Source of the DNA: Enterococcus sp. BWB1-3
GTDB taxonomy: Bacteria > Bacillota > Bacilli > Lactobacillales > Enterococcaceae
Direction of reading: 5' to 3'
Assembly (NCBI RefSeq): GCF_016745275.1
Contig: NZ_JADOEP010000015.1
Location: forward strand, 11,012-75,011
Length of the DNA: 64,000 nucleotides
The notes under the pieces were generated by a model. It was not told the origin of the DNA. It saw only the letters and a list, made by a program, of their open reading frames with translations, and searched no databases. This document shows, in pieces, positions 48,641 through 57,381 of the stretch. The position numbers and the translations under genes were made by a program. The first letter of the stretch is position 1; the number at the start of each line of letters is the position of its first letter.

Positions 48641-48693
48641 CAAACACATTACTTTGCAGGTAGTGAAGAATCAGCTGAAGGATCTAATCGTTT

Positions 48694-49458
48694 CTAAACA
48701 GTGATCAACTCTGTTTGTGCACTGATTCGTTCTCGATCTTTCTGAGAAATAAAATGATTGGTAATGACCAGATCAATTTCTTTCCATGAAGCAACCTGTA
48801 CCAAAGAGGTTGACTCAAATTTTGTATTGTCCAGTAAAACAATTTTCTTTGCAGATTTTTTTAGAAGCCTTCTCTTTATTTCTGCATCAACCAAAGAAGA
48901 CGTACAAAAGCCTTCTCTATTTTGAACGCCGCTTGAGCCAAAAAAGCATAGATCCAACTGAATATCAGGATAAAGCTCTATAGAGGTGTCGTTGTGAAAA
49001 GCCATGTCATTAAAGGCATAACGTCCTCCAAAACAGTAAATCTGATGCTGGCTGTTCACCAGTTCTAAAATTGCTGCCAAGGAGCCTGTAAAAATTTGTT
49101 TTTCAGAAAGCTTTTGGATTTTTGCTGCAAGTAAAGCCACCGTACTGCCCTGATCTAATCCGATGCTGCAGGAATGCTTGGGAATTTGTTCTGCCGCTTT
49201 TTCAGCAATCTGTCGCTTTTTATCTAGATGAATGGGGGTACGGTTGATTACTGGTGTCAGCTCGTCCTGTTGTACCAGTTCAGCTCGTCCATATTTTTTT
49301 ATTAAGATCCCTTCATCTTCCAAATAGCTCAGATCTTTTCGAATGGTTTCATCTGAAACATTAAAAATAGCAACTAACTCAGTCACTTTCATCGTCTGAT
49401 TTTGATAAAGCAGCTCAGAGATTCGATTTCTGCGAGCAGTGATTTCAGAAGCTTTCAA
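48694..49458 (-). CDS. DeoR family transcriptional regulator
   Basis: This 254-residue repressor has an N-terminal HTH (MKVTELVAIFNVSDETIRKD, then LSYLEDEGILIKKYG) and a DeoR sugar-phosphate sensor domain (CSIGLDQGSTVALLAAKI, GVQNREGFCTSSLVDAEIKR, KKIVLLDNTKF). The minus-strand GGAGG (49471-49467) points to TTG at 49458; the upstream TTG at 49473 overlaps that RBS. It is divergent from the glycyl radical enzyme gene and is its likely regulator. The shared 190-bp spacer is AT-rich. Confidence 0.9.
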   Translation of the reverse strand: MKASEITARRNRISELLYQNQTMKVTELVAIFNVSDETIRKDLSYLEDEGILIKKYGRAELVQQDELTPVINRTPIHLDKKRQIAEKAAEQIPKHSCSIGLDQGSTVALLAAKIQKLSEKQIFTGSLAAILELVNSQHQIYCFGGRYAFNDMAFHNDTSIELYPDIQLDLCFFGSSGVQNREGFCTSSLVDAEIKRRLLKKSAKKIVLLDNTKFESTSLVQVASWKEIDLVITNHFISQKDRERISAQTELITV

Positions 49459-49649
49459 ATTAAATTCCTCCAATTATCAATTATTCATTTATTTTACACT
49501 AAAATAATACATTGATCCAAGAAAAAAATGTTTAAAAATTGGTTTTTGTAAATATTTTGATGGAATTCGTTTTTGAATCCAATAAAAACATGGAATTAAG
49601 CCTTTGTATATTTTATACTGGAAATGAGAAAAAGGAAGGAGGATTAATA

Positions 49650-51998
49650 ATGTCAAACGGAGTTATCGAGAAAGAAAAAAATATTGTAAATGTAGTAATG
49701 AATGGAAATGAGCGGATTCAGCGAATGAAAGATAATCTGTTTAAAGAAAAAAGACGGATATCATTGGAACGCGCGCTTTTCTATACCGAAAGCTATAAAC
49801 AAACAGAAGGACAGCCTGTTATTATACGGCGTGCAAAAGCTGTGGAACATGTTATGAATCACGTAAAAATCAGTATTCGTGAAGGAGAACTTCTCGTTGG
49901 AAATCGAACTGTTCGTCCTCGCTCTGGAATTCTTTCTCCTGAAATGGACCCATACTGGATTGTGAAAGAAATTGATACGATTGACATCCGCCCGCAAGAT
50001 CAGTTTGAATTTACTGAAGAAGATAAAAGAATCTATCGCGAACAACTGTATCCTTATTGGGAAGGCAGATCGATGAAGGATTTTATCACCAGTCAGATTA
50101 CAGATGAAATCAATGATGCACTGAAAAAGGAAGTTTTCAAACTGAATCAGACGGATAAAGGACAGGGTCATATAATTATGGATTTTCCGTCTATTCTGAC
50201 TTACGGTATACAGCATTATATTCAACTTTTAGAAGAAAAAATGGCTGAGCAGCCTGAAAATGATTTTTTTAAAGCCGGACATATTCTCTTTAATGCCATG
50301 AAAGATCACTTTTTGAGATACAGTGCTCTTGCAAAAAGAATGGTCCAGAATGAAACGGATGATACACGAAGAAAAGAATTACAAACGATCGCAAATATGT
50401 GTCTTAAGCTAAGTATAGAAAAACCGGACTCCTTTTATGAAGCACTCCAATTATTATGGATGACAAGTATTGTTGGTCAATATGAATCAAATGCATCTTC
50501 GCTTTCACTCGGGAGAATGGATCAATACATGTATCCATTCTATGTGAAATCTCAAAAAGCTGGTATTTCGGAAGAATTTTTATATGAAGTACTGGGAGAT
50601 TTTTACATTAAAACCAATGATGTTGTTTTGCTGAGGAGTGAGAGCAGTGCCAAGTGCTTTGCAGGATTTCCCACTGGATATACGGTTGTATTGGGAGGAT
50701 TAAATGAGCTGGGACAGGCTTCTGTTAATCCATTATCCTATATCATGCTTGAGCTGTATCATGAAATTTTGCTGCCGCAGCCAAATTTATCTGTAAGAAT
50801 GAATGAGCTTATTCCAAGGAAATTTTTATTAAAGACTTGTGAAACTATTCGTTTGGGTACGGGCATTCCCCAACTTTTTAATGATGAAGTGTGTATACCG
50901 GGATTTTTGAGCAAAGGGGTTTCACTGGATGATGCGAGAGATTATGCAACGGTTGGTTGTGTAGAAACGAGTATTCCGGGACGAACATACGGGCTTCATG
51001 ATATTGCACTGTTTAATTTGTTGAGAATTATGGAGCTTAGTATGTATAAATTGAGAAACAAGACTGATTTAACTTATGATGAATTGACGGAAGATATTAA
51101 ATCCAGTATTTCTTATTATGTTGAATTAGTAGCAAAGGGCTCAGATATTGTGGATTTGGGTCATCGCCATTACGCGCCTACTCCATTTTTATCAGTATTA
51201 ATTCAGGATTGTTTAATTAACGGGAAAGATGTAACAGAAGGCGGTGCACGGTATAATTTTTCCGGTGTACAGGGAATTGGAGAAGCAAATCTCAGTGATT
51301 CCATGTATGTAATCAAGAAAATGATTTTTGAAAACAAGGAAATGACTTTTTCAGAGTTGTTGAGCGGAATGGAAGCTAATTTTGAAGGAGATTATGCAAT
51401 CCTTCAAAACCATGTGATTCAGGACTTTGATAAATATGGAAATGATAATGATGAGATTGATGAAATTGCTGCTAAACTGTTTCGTCACTATGCGAAGGAG
51501 CTGGAAAAATATACGAATGTCCGTGGAGGGCAGTTTATTCCCGGAGCTTATACAGTTTCTGCACATATTCCTTTAGGAGAAGCAGTCGGGGCAACACCGG
51601 ACGGAAGAAAGGCCCAGGAGCAGTTGGCTGACGGCGGTCTGTCGCCAATGGTCGGACGTGATCGACTGGGACCTACAGCAGTCTTGAAATCAGTCAGTAA
51701 GCTGGATAATTATCTGACTGTTAACGGCAGCCTGCTGAACTTGAAATTTCAGCCGAATACACTTAAAGGAAGACAGGGACTGAATAAATTTGCTGATTTT
51801 CTAATGGCTTATACAAAATTGAAAATTCAGCATGTTCAGTTCAATGTTCAATCTAGAGAAACACTGCTTGCCGCACAAAAAGAACCAGAGAAGTACTCGG
51901 GGTTATTGGTACGTGTGGCTGGTTATAGTGCTTTCTTTGTTGATTTAAATAAGAAAATCCAAGACGATATTATCGCTCGTGTAGAGCATGAACTATAA
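49650..51998 (+). CDS. glycyl radical enzyme, PflD/YbiW-like
   Basis: This 782-residue enzyme has the active-site cysteine Cys437 in ATVGCVETSIPG and the glycyl radical residue Gly758 in VRVAGYSAFF. The start is ATG 49650 behind AAGGAGG. The GCVE motif places it with C-O/C-N cleaving glycyl radical enzymes (dehydratases, lyases), not pyruvate formate-lyase, which has a Cys-Cys pair. Clustering with a fructose-type PTS and an FSA-like aldolase matches E. coli PflD and YbiW, reported to open 1,5-anhydromannitol- or 1,5-anhydroglucitol-6-phosphate to 1-deoxyfructose-6-phosphate. The specific substrate is inferred from context. The enzyme is oxygen sensitive and works anaerobically. Confidence 0.9.
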   Translation: MSNGVIEKEKNIVNVVMNGNERIQRMKDNLFKEKRRISLERALFYTESYKQTEGQPVIIRRAKAVEHVMNHVKISIREGELLVGNRTVRPRSGILSPEMDPYWIVKEIDTIDIRPQDQFEFTEEDKRIYREQLYPYWEGRSMKDFITSQITDEINDALKKEVFKLNQTDKGQGHIIMDFPSILTYGIQHYIQLLEEKMAEQPENDFFKAGHILFNAMKDHFLRYSALAKRMVQNETDDTRRKELQTIANMCLKLSIEKPDSFYEALQLLWMTSIVGQYESNASSLSLGRMDQYMYPFYVKSQKAGISEEFLYEVLGDFYIKTNDVVLLRSESSAKCFAGFPTGYTVVLGGLNELGQASVNPLSYIMLELYHEILLPQPNLSVRMNELIPRKFLLKTCETIRLGTGIPQLFNDEVCIPGFLSKGVSLDDARDYATVGCVETSIPGRTYGLHDIALFNLLRIMELSMYKLRNKTDLTYDELTEDIKSSISYYVELVAKGSDIVDLGHRHYAPTPFLSVLIQDCLINGKDVTEGGARYNFSGVQGIGEANLSDSMYVIKKMIFENKEMTFSELLSGMEANFEGDYAILQNHVIQDFDKYGNDNDEIDEIAAKLFRHYAKELEKYTNVRGGQFIPGAYTVSAHIPLGEAVGATPDGRKAQEQLADGGLSPMVGRDRLGPTAVLKSVSKLDNYLTVNGSLLNLKFQPNTLKGRQGLNKFADFLMAYTKLKIQHVQFNVQSRETLLAAQKEPEKYSGLLVRVAGYSAFFVDLNKKIQDDIIARVEHEL

Positions 51999-52012
51999 AA
52001 AGAGGGATATTC

Positions 52013-52801
52013 ATGAAGAATAAAGGCTTACTATTTAATATTCAGCGCTACTCGATTCATGATGGAGGAGGTATCCGGACAATCGTATTTCTGAAAGGCT
52101 GTCCTTTAGCCTGTCCATGGTGTTCAAATCCTGAGTCAAGGTTGGCTGTTCAACCAACTAGTTGGGTAAAAAACGGCAAAAAGGAAACCGTGGGAAAATG
52201 GTATGATGTTGAAACAGTAGTTAATGAGGTGTTGAAAGATGAAATTTTCTATCGAACTTCAGGAGGAGGCGTTACTCTTTCAGGCGGTGAGGTATTGATG
52301 CAGGCAGATTTTGCTGCAGAACTGCTGGCAGAGCTTCATGATTTGGGGATTCATACAGCTATTGAAACAACAGGATGTTTTCCAGTTGATCGTCTGGCAA
52401 AGCTTTTGCCTTATTTGGATCAGGTGTTATTTGACTTGAAATTAATGAATGCCGCAGATGCGAAGCGGGTAATTGGTCTGGATGTAAATACTATAAAAGA
52501 AAATTTTGAACTGGCAGCGGCATACCGTGATGAAATTGATCTGATACCTCGTGTTCCTTTAATTCCCGGTTATACAGCTGTCCAAAATAACTTGTTGGAG
52601 ATAATTGACTATTTAAATCGCTTAGATATAAAAGAAGTGCACTTGCTTCCTTTTCACCAATATGGCAGCAGTAAATATGAATATCTGGGTTGGAATTATG
52701 AAATGAAAGACAGTGAGCCTCTTTCTAAAAAAACAATAACTGAAATTAGAGAACTGTTTGAGAATAATGGTATTCATCCAAATGTTGATGGACTGGAATA
52801 A
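52013..52801 (+). CDS. glycyl radical enzyme activase (radical SAM), short form
   Basis: This 262-residue protein installs the glycyl radical using S-adenosylmethionine. The radical-SAM cluster motif CxxxCxxC is CPLACPWC, at residues 30-37, after GGGIRTIVFLKG. SGGGVTLSGGEVLMQADF is the SAM-binding GGE region. Activases of the PflD/YbiW group usually have a ferredoxin-like insert with extra cysteines after the first motif. That insert is absent here, so the protein is nearer the short PFL-activase layout. It lies 14 bp after the enzyme gene. Confidence 0.93.
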   Translation: MKNKGLLFNIQRYSIHDGGGIRTIVFLKGCPLACPWCSNPESRLAVQPTSWVKNGKKETVGKWYDVETVVNEVLKDEIFYRTSGGGVTLSGGEVLMQADFAAELLAELHDLGIHTAIETTGCFPVDRLAKLLPYLDQVLFDLKLMNAADAKRVIGLDVNTIKENFELAAAYRDEIDLIPRVPLIPGYTAVQNNLLEIIDYLNRLDIKEVHLLPFHQYGSSKYEYLGWNYEMKDSEPLSKKTITEIRELFENNGIHPNVDGLE

Positions 52802-52865
52802 AAGGTATTTGGAAATTTTCTGTTGATGTCTCCTTGAATAGAACAAAAGAGCTCGAATCCATTTA

Positions 52866-52881
52866 GTGCACAAATGTGCAC
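52866..52881. promoter_or_regulatory. palindromic operator candidate, copy 2
   Basis: GTGCACAAATGTGCAC is a 16-bp palindrome apart from the two central bases. It shares TGCACAAATGTGC with 43966-43978. It lies between the activase gene and the aldolase gene, so the aldolase may have a separate regulated promoter. Confidence 0.65.
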
Positions 52882-53009
52882 GTTTTGATAAGCTGCTGAG
52901 GATAACCTCTGATTTTACTGATTTTCGCAAACTTTCGTTGTGAGGATAAGGCTTCAGAGAGTTAGAGCTGATAAACTGAGGGTGTAAAAAAGAAAAGGAG
53001 TGACGTCAA

Positions 53010-53690
53010 TTGGAATTTATGCTTGATACAGCGAATTTAGAAGATATAAAGAAATATAAGGAGATTGTTCCGCTGGCAGGTGTTACCTCTAACCCTTCCA
53101 TTGTTAAAAATGAAGGAAAAATAGTATTCTTTGAACACATGAAAAAAATTCGTACAATTATTGGTTCTGAAAATTCTCTGCATGTTCAAGTGGTCTCTCA
53201 GGATTTTGAAGGAATGCTGGCAGATGCTGATGCGATTTTGAAAAATATTGATAAAAATGTTTATATTAAAGTGCCAGTGAATGAAGAAGGTTTGAAAGTA
53301 ATCAAAGCGTTGAAGGAGAAAAAAATTAATGTAACTGCCACTGCTATCTATACTAAATTTCAGGCGTACTTGGCAATTGCCGCAGGAGCAGATTATATTG
53401 CCCCATATTTTAACCGAATGGAAAATTTGAATATTGATCCGTGCAAAAGTATTGCTGAGATGGCTAAAGAAATTGAAAGGACCCGCAGTTCTACGAAAAT
53501 ACTGGCAGCCAGTTTTAAAAATGTTGGTCAGGTAAATAATGCTTTAGAATGCGGAGCGCAGGCCGCTACAATGGGAACAGATATTTTCAAACAGGCATTT
53601 GGCATGCCTTCCATTCAAAAGGCTGTAGACGATTTTACTGCTGACTGGGAGCAAATTTTTGGAAAAGGGATAACAATCGCTGATTTATAA
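53010..53690 (+). CDS. fsa: fructose-6-phosphate aldolase-like transaldolase family enzyme
   Basis: This 226-residue class I aldolase has the Schiff-base lysine Lys87 in [12 protein letters not shown] and, after it, Tyr133 in [12 protein letters not shown] tyrosine here, rather than the phenylalanine of transaldolase, marks the FSA subgroup. The start is TTG 53010, 8 bp after AAAGGAGTG. In the E. coli pathway FSA cleaves 1-deoxyfructose-6-phosphate to hydroxyacetone and glyceraldehyde-3-phosphate. No GldA-type dehydrogenase for the hydroxyacetone is in the window. The 208-bp gap from the activase holds the operator-like palindrome. Confidence 0.92.
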   Translation: MEFMLDTANLEDIKKYKEIVPLAGVTSNPSIVKNEGKIVFFEHMKKIRTIIGSENSLHVQVVSQDFEGMLADADAILKNIDKNVYIKVPVNEEGLKVIKALKEKKINVTATAIYTKFQAYLAIAAGADYIAPYFNRMENLNIDPCKSIAEMAKEIERTRSSTKILAASFKNVGQVNNALECGAQAATMGTDIFKQAFGMPSIQKAVDDFTADWEQIFGKGITIADL

Positions 53691-53716
53691 TGAACAGCTA
53701 AAAACTGAGTAAATAG

Positions 53717-53870
53717 AAGGCCAAAGCCTTTTCGAAGGAGTTGCTCCTGCAGTTACTCGTCGCAAAAAGAATTTTTGCTTTTGTACCGCCGTTTATTCGG
53801 GGGTAGATATGTAGAGAGTTTGGAACTTTGATTCTGTCCCAAACTCTTCTGAGAAGGCTTTTTCTGTTTA
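53717..53870 (+). repeat. family B element, copy 3 (left-truncated), acting as terminator
   Basis: From CGAAGGAGTTGCTCCTGCAG on, the sequence matches copy 1, including CCGTTTATTCGGG (53789-53801) and GAGAGTTTGGAACTTT. The left half is missing. AAAGCCTTTTC near 53724 pairs with GAGAAGGCTTTTT near 53855, so the element may terminate the aldolase transcript. Confidence 0.8.
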
Positions 53871-53972
53871 ACTGCCCGCAGTTCAATCTAGGCTAATAGT
53901 ACTTTTGATACATTTGTAAGCTAAGGAAATGTACTGGTAAATTATTGTTCTGAAAAAAATGATAAAAAACGT

Positions 53973-54001
53973 TTGACAGTATAAAAAAAATCCTATATGA
54001 T
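53973..54001 (+). promoter_or_regulatory. sigma-A promoter of the tandem T-box / metNIQ operon
   Basis: TTGACA (53973-53978) and TATGAT (53996-54001) are 17 bp apart. They lie just upstream of the first T-box leader. Confidence 0.9.
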
Positions 54002-54017
54002 ATTAACCAACACTTAA

Positions 54018-54292
54018 TAATTAAATTCGATGAAGAGAAGAGTAAGTTTGAGCGGTCTTTCAAGAGAGTCTCCATTTGGTGAAAGGAGATAAGACAGGAT
54101 AGCTGAAGATGGTCTCAGAGGATAAGTTGTTGATAAGTAAGCAACTTCGGGCGGCACCCGATATCAATGCAGCAAGTTAGAAACTGACTTGTATTAGAGA
54201 AGAGACAGACGGATTTAAGTCACGTTTGTTTCAATGAAGGTGGTACCGCGGATTATTCGCCCTTTTACTGTATTTGCAGTAGAAGGGCTTTT
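54018..54292 (+). promoter_or_regulatory. T-box riboswitch 1 (probably methionine)
   Basis: The leader has the stem I pattern with GAGAG and a GGTG loop near 54063-54085. The specifier region is CTGAAGATGGTC, with ATG at 54109-54111. The T-box GGTGGTACCGCG is at 54239-54250, and the terminator GCCCTTTTACTG/CAGTAGAAGGGC plus a T-run is at 54259-54292. TGGT in the T-box fits an A discriminator base, as in tRNA-Met. A one-base shift in the specifier would read GAT (Asp), but the metNIQ genes downstream favour Met. Uncharged tRNA would stabilise the antiterminator and allow readthrough. Confidence 0.9.
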
Positions 54293-54354
54293 TCTTTTTT
54301 TAAAATGGAATAGAGGAGTGGAAAAAGAGGAAAAGAGTTTTATCAAATAAATAA

Positions 54355-54648
54355 TGAATGCATTGAGATGGAAAGTACAGATGGATTTTTATCAGACAGA
54401 GAGCCTGGGCAGCTGAAAACAGGTGATAAAAGACATGTGGAAAATGGCCATTGAGCAGCATCCCGAGTGGAGACTTTCTTCATAAGGCGGTGACGGCAGC
54501 ACCCGATATAGTGCAGAGGTATAAGTGATGAAAATCACCGTACCTGCAGAGGAGACTGCTGTGAAGCAGTGTCGAAAAGAGGTGGTAGCACGCAGAAGGC
54601 GTCCTCAAGTGTATAAGGAGTTTGTACATTTGAGGATGCCTTTTTTCG
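54355..54648 (+). promoter_or_regulatory. T-box riboswitch 2 (probably methionine), in series with the first
   Basis: A second complete leader follows with no visible promoter of its own. The stem I pattern is CAGAGAGCCTGGGCAGCTGAA; the specifier region is GTGGAAAATGGCC, with ATG at 54444-54446. The variant T-box GGTGGTAGCACG is at 54581-54592. The terminator is TCCTCAA.../...TTGAGGA with a T-run (about 54599-54646). A short open frame across this region is the leader's own sequence, not a gene. Transcripts from the upstream promoter must pass both switches to reach metN. Confidence 0.88.
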
Positions 54649-54736
54649 TTGAAGAAGAGCAGCTGAAAAAAGAATTGAACGGTGGAGCTGAAAATAAGCT
54701 TCATCAGTTTTGTAAAAAATACGTGAGGTGAAATCT

Positions 54737-55807
54737 ATGATTGAGTTGAAAAATGTGAGTGTGACATTTCAGGAAAAAAAGAAAAAAATAGAAGCGGTAA
54801 AGGAAGTTTCTCTGAAAATTGATAAGGGTGACGTGTTTGGTATTGTGGGGTATTCAGGTGCCGGAAAAAGTACTCTGGTTCGTGTTATCAATTTGCTTCA
54901 GCGCCCAAATATCGGGGAAGTGATTATCAATCAGGAAAATCTTCTGAGCTTTTCACCAAGGAGGCTGAGAGAACAGAGGAAAAAAATCGGGATGATTTTT
55001 CAGCACTTCAATTTGATGAATGAACGGTCTGTGTTTGACAATATTGATTTTTCTCTGAAGTATTCAGGGTTAAATAAACAGGAGAGAAAGAGAAAAATAA
55101 ACGAACTGCTGCAGCTGGTTGGGCTGGGGGAAAAACAGGAAGCCTATCCCAGCCAGCTGTCAGGAGGACAAAAGCAACGGGTAGCGATTGCAAGAGCATT
55201 GGCAAATGATCCGGAAATCCTGCTCTGTGATGAAGCAACAAGCGCTCTTGATCCTAAAACAACGATTCAAATACTTGAATTGCTGAAAAAACTTAATCAG
55301 GAGCTGGGTCTTACCATCGTTTTAATCACTCATGAAATGCAGGTTGTCAAAGAAGTATGCAACCGTGTTGCGGTAATGGAAGATGGAAAGGTGATTGAGG
55401 AAAATGATATTGTAACAGTCTTCAGTGATCCCAAAGAAGAGTTGACGAAGGATTTTATTCGAACTGCAGCACATATTGATCAGGCACTGCAAACCATCAT
55501 TGAACACCCAACATTAACTAATTTGGCTGTTAATGAAGAACTTGTAGAATTGTCTTATGTTGGAGAGCAGACGAGTGAGCCGCTGATTGCCCAGCTGTTT
55601 AGTAAATATCATGTGATCACGAACATATTATATGGCAATGTAGAAATTGTTCAGCAGGTGCCGATTGGACGCCTGATTGTCGTTTTATGCGGCGAAGAAA
55701 ATCAACGTGTGAAGGCCAGAGAGTTTTTGGCAGAGCAGCAGGTGAAGGTCAGCGTACTTGAAGAGATAAATCAGAATAAAGAAAAACGGAAATTACAGGT
55801 TATATAG
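54737..55807 (+). CDS. metN: methionine ABC transporter ATP-binding protein
   Basis: This 356-residue ATPase has Walker [21 protein letters not shown], signature [17 protein letters not shown] and Walker [13 protein letters not shown]. It has a C-terminal NIL regulatory domain (about residues 270-350) that binds methionine and inhibits the transporter. The start is ATG 54737, 7 bp after GAGGTG; GTG 54728 overlaps the RBS. It is the first gene behind the two T-boxes. Confidence 0.96.
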   Translation: MIELKNVSVTFQEKKKKIEAVKEVSLKIDKGDVFGIVGYSGAGKSTLVRVINLLQRPNIGEVIINQENLLSFSPRRLREQRKKIGMIFQHFNLMNERSVFDNIDFSLKYSGLNKQERKRKINELLQLVGLGEKQEAYPSQLSGGQKQRVAIARALANDPEILLCDEATSALDPKTTIQILELLKKLNQELGLTIVLITHEMQVVKEVCNRVAVMEDGKVIEENDIVTVFSDPKEELTKDFIRTAAHIDQALQTIIEHPTLTNLAVNEELVELSYVGEQTSEPLIAQLFSKYHVITNILYGNVEIVQQVPIGRLIVVLCGEENQRVKAREFLAEQQVKVSVLEEINQNKEKRKLQVI

Positions 55808-55818
55808 GAGGAGACGAG

Positions 55819-56499
55819 ATGCAGCAATTTTTACAAAACTATTTTCCAAATGTCATTCAGCTTAAGCAGGAGTTTATCAATAGTACAATTGAGACGCTGT
55901 ACATGGTATTTTGGACAGCTTTGGGAGCTGGAATTTTAGGAATTATCTTAGGGGTCATTTTAGTGACAACAGCTCCAAAAGGAATTTTTTCAAATCAGCT
56001 TGTTTACAATATTTTGGAGAAATTCATAAATGTTTGTCGTTCCATTCCCTTTATTATTATGCTGGCACTGATTCAGCCGATTACTCGTATGCTGACAGGA
56101 ACGACAATCGGAACCACGGCAGCTCTGGTTCCATTAATTGTGGGAGTAACGCCATTTTTTGCCAGACAAATTGAAAATGCACTGCTGGAAGTGGATCAGG
56201 GGATCATAGAAGCAGCTGAAGCGATGGGCACCAGTCCTTTTGGCATCATTGTTCGAGTTTATTTGATTGAGGGTCTGCCCAGTATTATTCGGGTGTCAGC
56301 AGTAACAGTGATCAATTTAATCGGCTTAACGGCAATGGCTGGTGCTATAGGTGCCGGAGGATTGGGAAATCTGGCAATTACCAGAGGCTATAATCGATTT
56401 CAAACAGACGTGACTATTGCAGCAACGGTGATCATACTGATTTTGGTTTTTCTGAGTCAGTTTATCAGTAATTTATTAATAAAAAAAACATCACATTAG
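55819..56499 (+). CDS. metI: methionine ABC transporter permease
   Basis: This 226-residue permease has about five or six helices. Its EAA loop is IEAAEAMGTSPFGIIVRVYL, and the end GLTAMAGAIGAGGLGNLAITRGYNRFQTDV is typical of MetI. The start is ATG 55819 behind AGGAGGAGA, 11 bp after metN. Confidence 0.96.
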   Translation: MQQFLQNYFPNVIQLKQEFINSTIETLYMVFWTALGAGILGIILGVILVTTAPKGIFSNQLVYNILEKFINVCRSIPFIIMLALIQPITRMLTGTTIGTTAALVPLIVGVTPFFARQIENALLEVDQGIIEAAEAMGTSPFGIIVRVYLIEGLPSIIRVSAVTVINLIGLTAMAGAIGAGGLGNLAITRGYNRFQTDVTIAATVIILILVFLSQFISNLLIKKTSH

Positions 56500-56515
56500 A
56501 AATGGGGACATAAAA

Positions 56516-57349
56516 ATGAAAAGAACAGTTAAATTTTTAGCAGCAATTGCTTTAGCAGGAATCGTATTGGCCGGATGTTCATCAGGAAGTGCCAAGATAG
56601 ACAAAAATGAGGTAGTCAAATTGGGTGTGGTTGGTGCCAACAATGAGGTCTGGGAATCGGTAAAAGACCGGTTGAAGGAAGAAAATATTGAGTTGGAAAT
56701 TATTGAGTTTTCGGATTATACGCAACCAAATGCTGCTTTGGCAGAAAAAGAAATTGACTTAAATTCATTCCAGCATCAGATATTTTTGGATAACTACAAT
56801 ACCGAACATAAAACGGATCTTGTTTCAATTGGAAATACAGTCAACGCTCCTTTGGGTGTTTATTCTGAGAAGTTAAAAGATATTGAAGACATAGAAAACG
56901 GCGGAGAAATTGCCATCCCAAATGATACAACAAATGGCGGGAGAGCTTTGTTATTACTGCAAAGTGCAGGATTAATAAAAGTTGATCCAGGAGCACAGCA
57001 GACTCCGACAGTTAATGATATTACGGAAAATAAGCGAAATCTGAAAATTACTGAACTGGATGCCGCTCAAACTGCTCGTGTCCTTCAGGATGTGGATGCG
57101 TCAGTTATTAACAGCGGAATGGCTGTTGATGCAGGTTTTATTCCTACCGAAGATGCAATCTATCTAGAGCCGGTGGATGATACGTCAAAACCCTATGTGA
57201 ATATCATTGTGGCGAGAAAAGAAGATGAAGACAATGAGCTGTATCAAAAAATCGTCGATGCTTATCAACAGGATGAGACAAAAACGGTGATTGATGAAAG
57301 TACGAAAGGCTCAAGTATTGCTGCGTGGGAAACTTTTGGACGCAAGTAA
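56516..57349 (+). CDS. metQ: methionine-binding lipoprotein
   Basis: This 277-residue NlpA-family lipoprotein has lipobox LAGC (Cys21). The mature part begins VVKLGVVGANNEVWESVKDR and contains DLNSFQHQIFLDNYN and IAIPNDTTNGGRALLLLQSAGLI, the family's conserved segments. The start is ATG 56516. It binds methionine outside the cell and passes it to MetI. Confidence 0.95.
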   Translation: MKRTVKFLAAIALAGIVLAGCSSGSAKIDKNEVVKLGVVGANNEVWESVKDRLKEENIELEIIEFSDYTQPNAALAEKEIDLNSFQHQIFLDNYNTEHKTDLVSIGNTVNAPLGVYSEKLKDIEDIENGGEIAIPNDTTNGGRALLLLQSAGLIKVDPGAQQTPTVNDITENKRNLKITELDAAQTARVLQDVDASVINSGMAVDAGFIPTEDAIYLEPVDDTSKPYVNIIVARKEDEDNELYQKIVDAYQQDETKTVIDESTKGSSIAAWETFGRK

Positions 57350-57381
57350 ACTAATGATTGAGGAAAATGGAGGAAGGAACT

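Noticed and set aside
54525-54731. 68-codon open frame before metN
   Set aside because: It lies entirely within the second T-box leader, including the T-box and terminator, so it is RNA structure rather than a gene.
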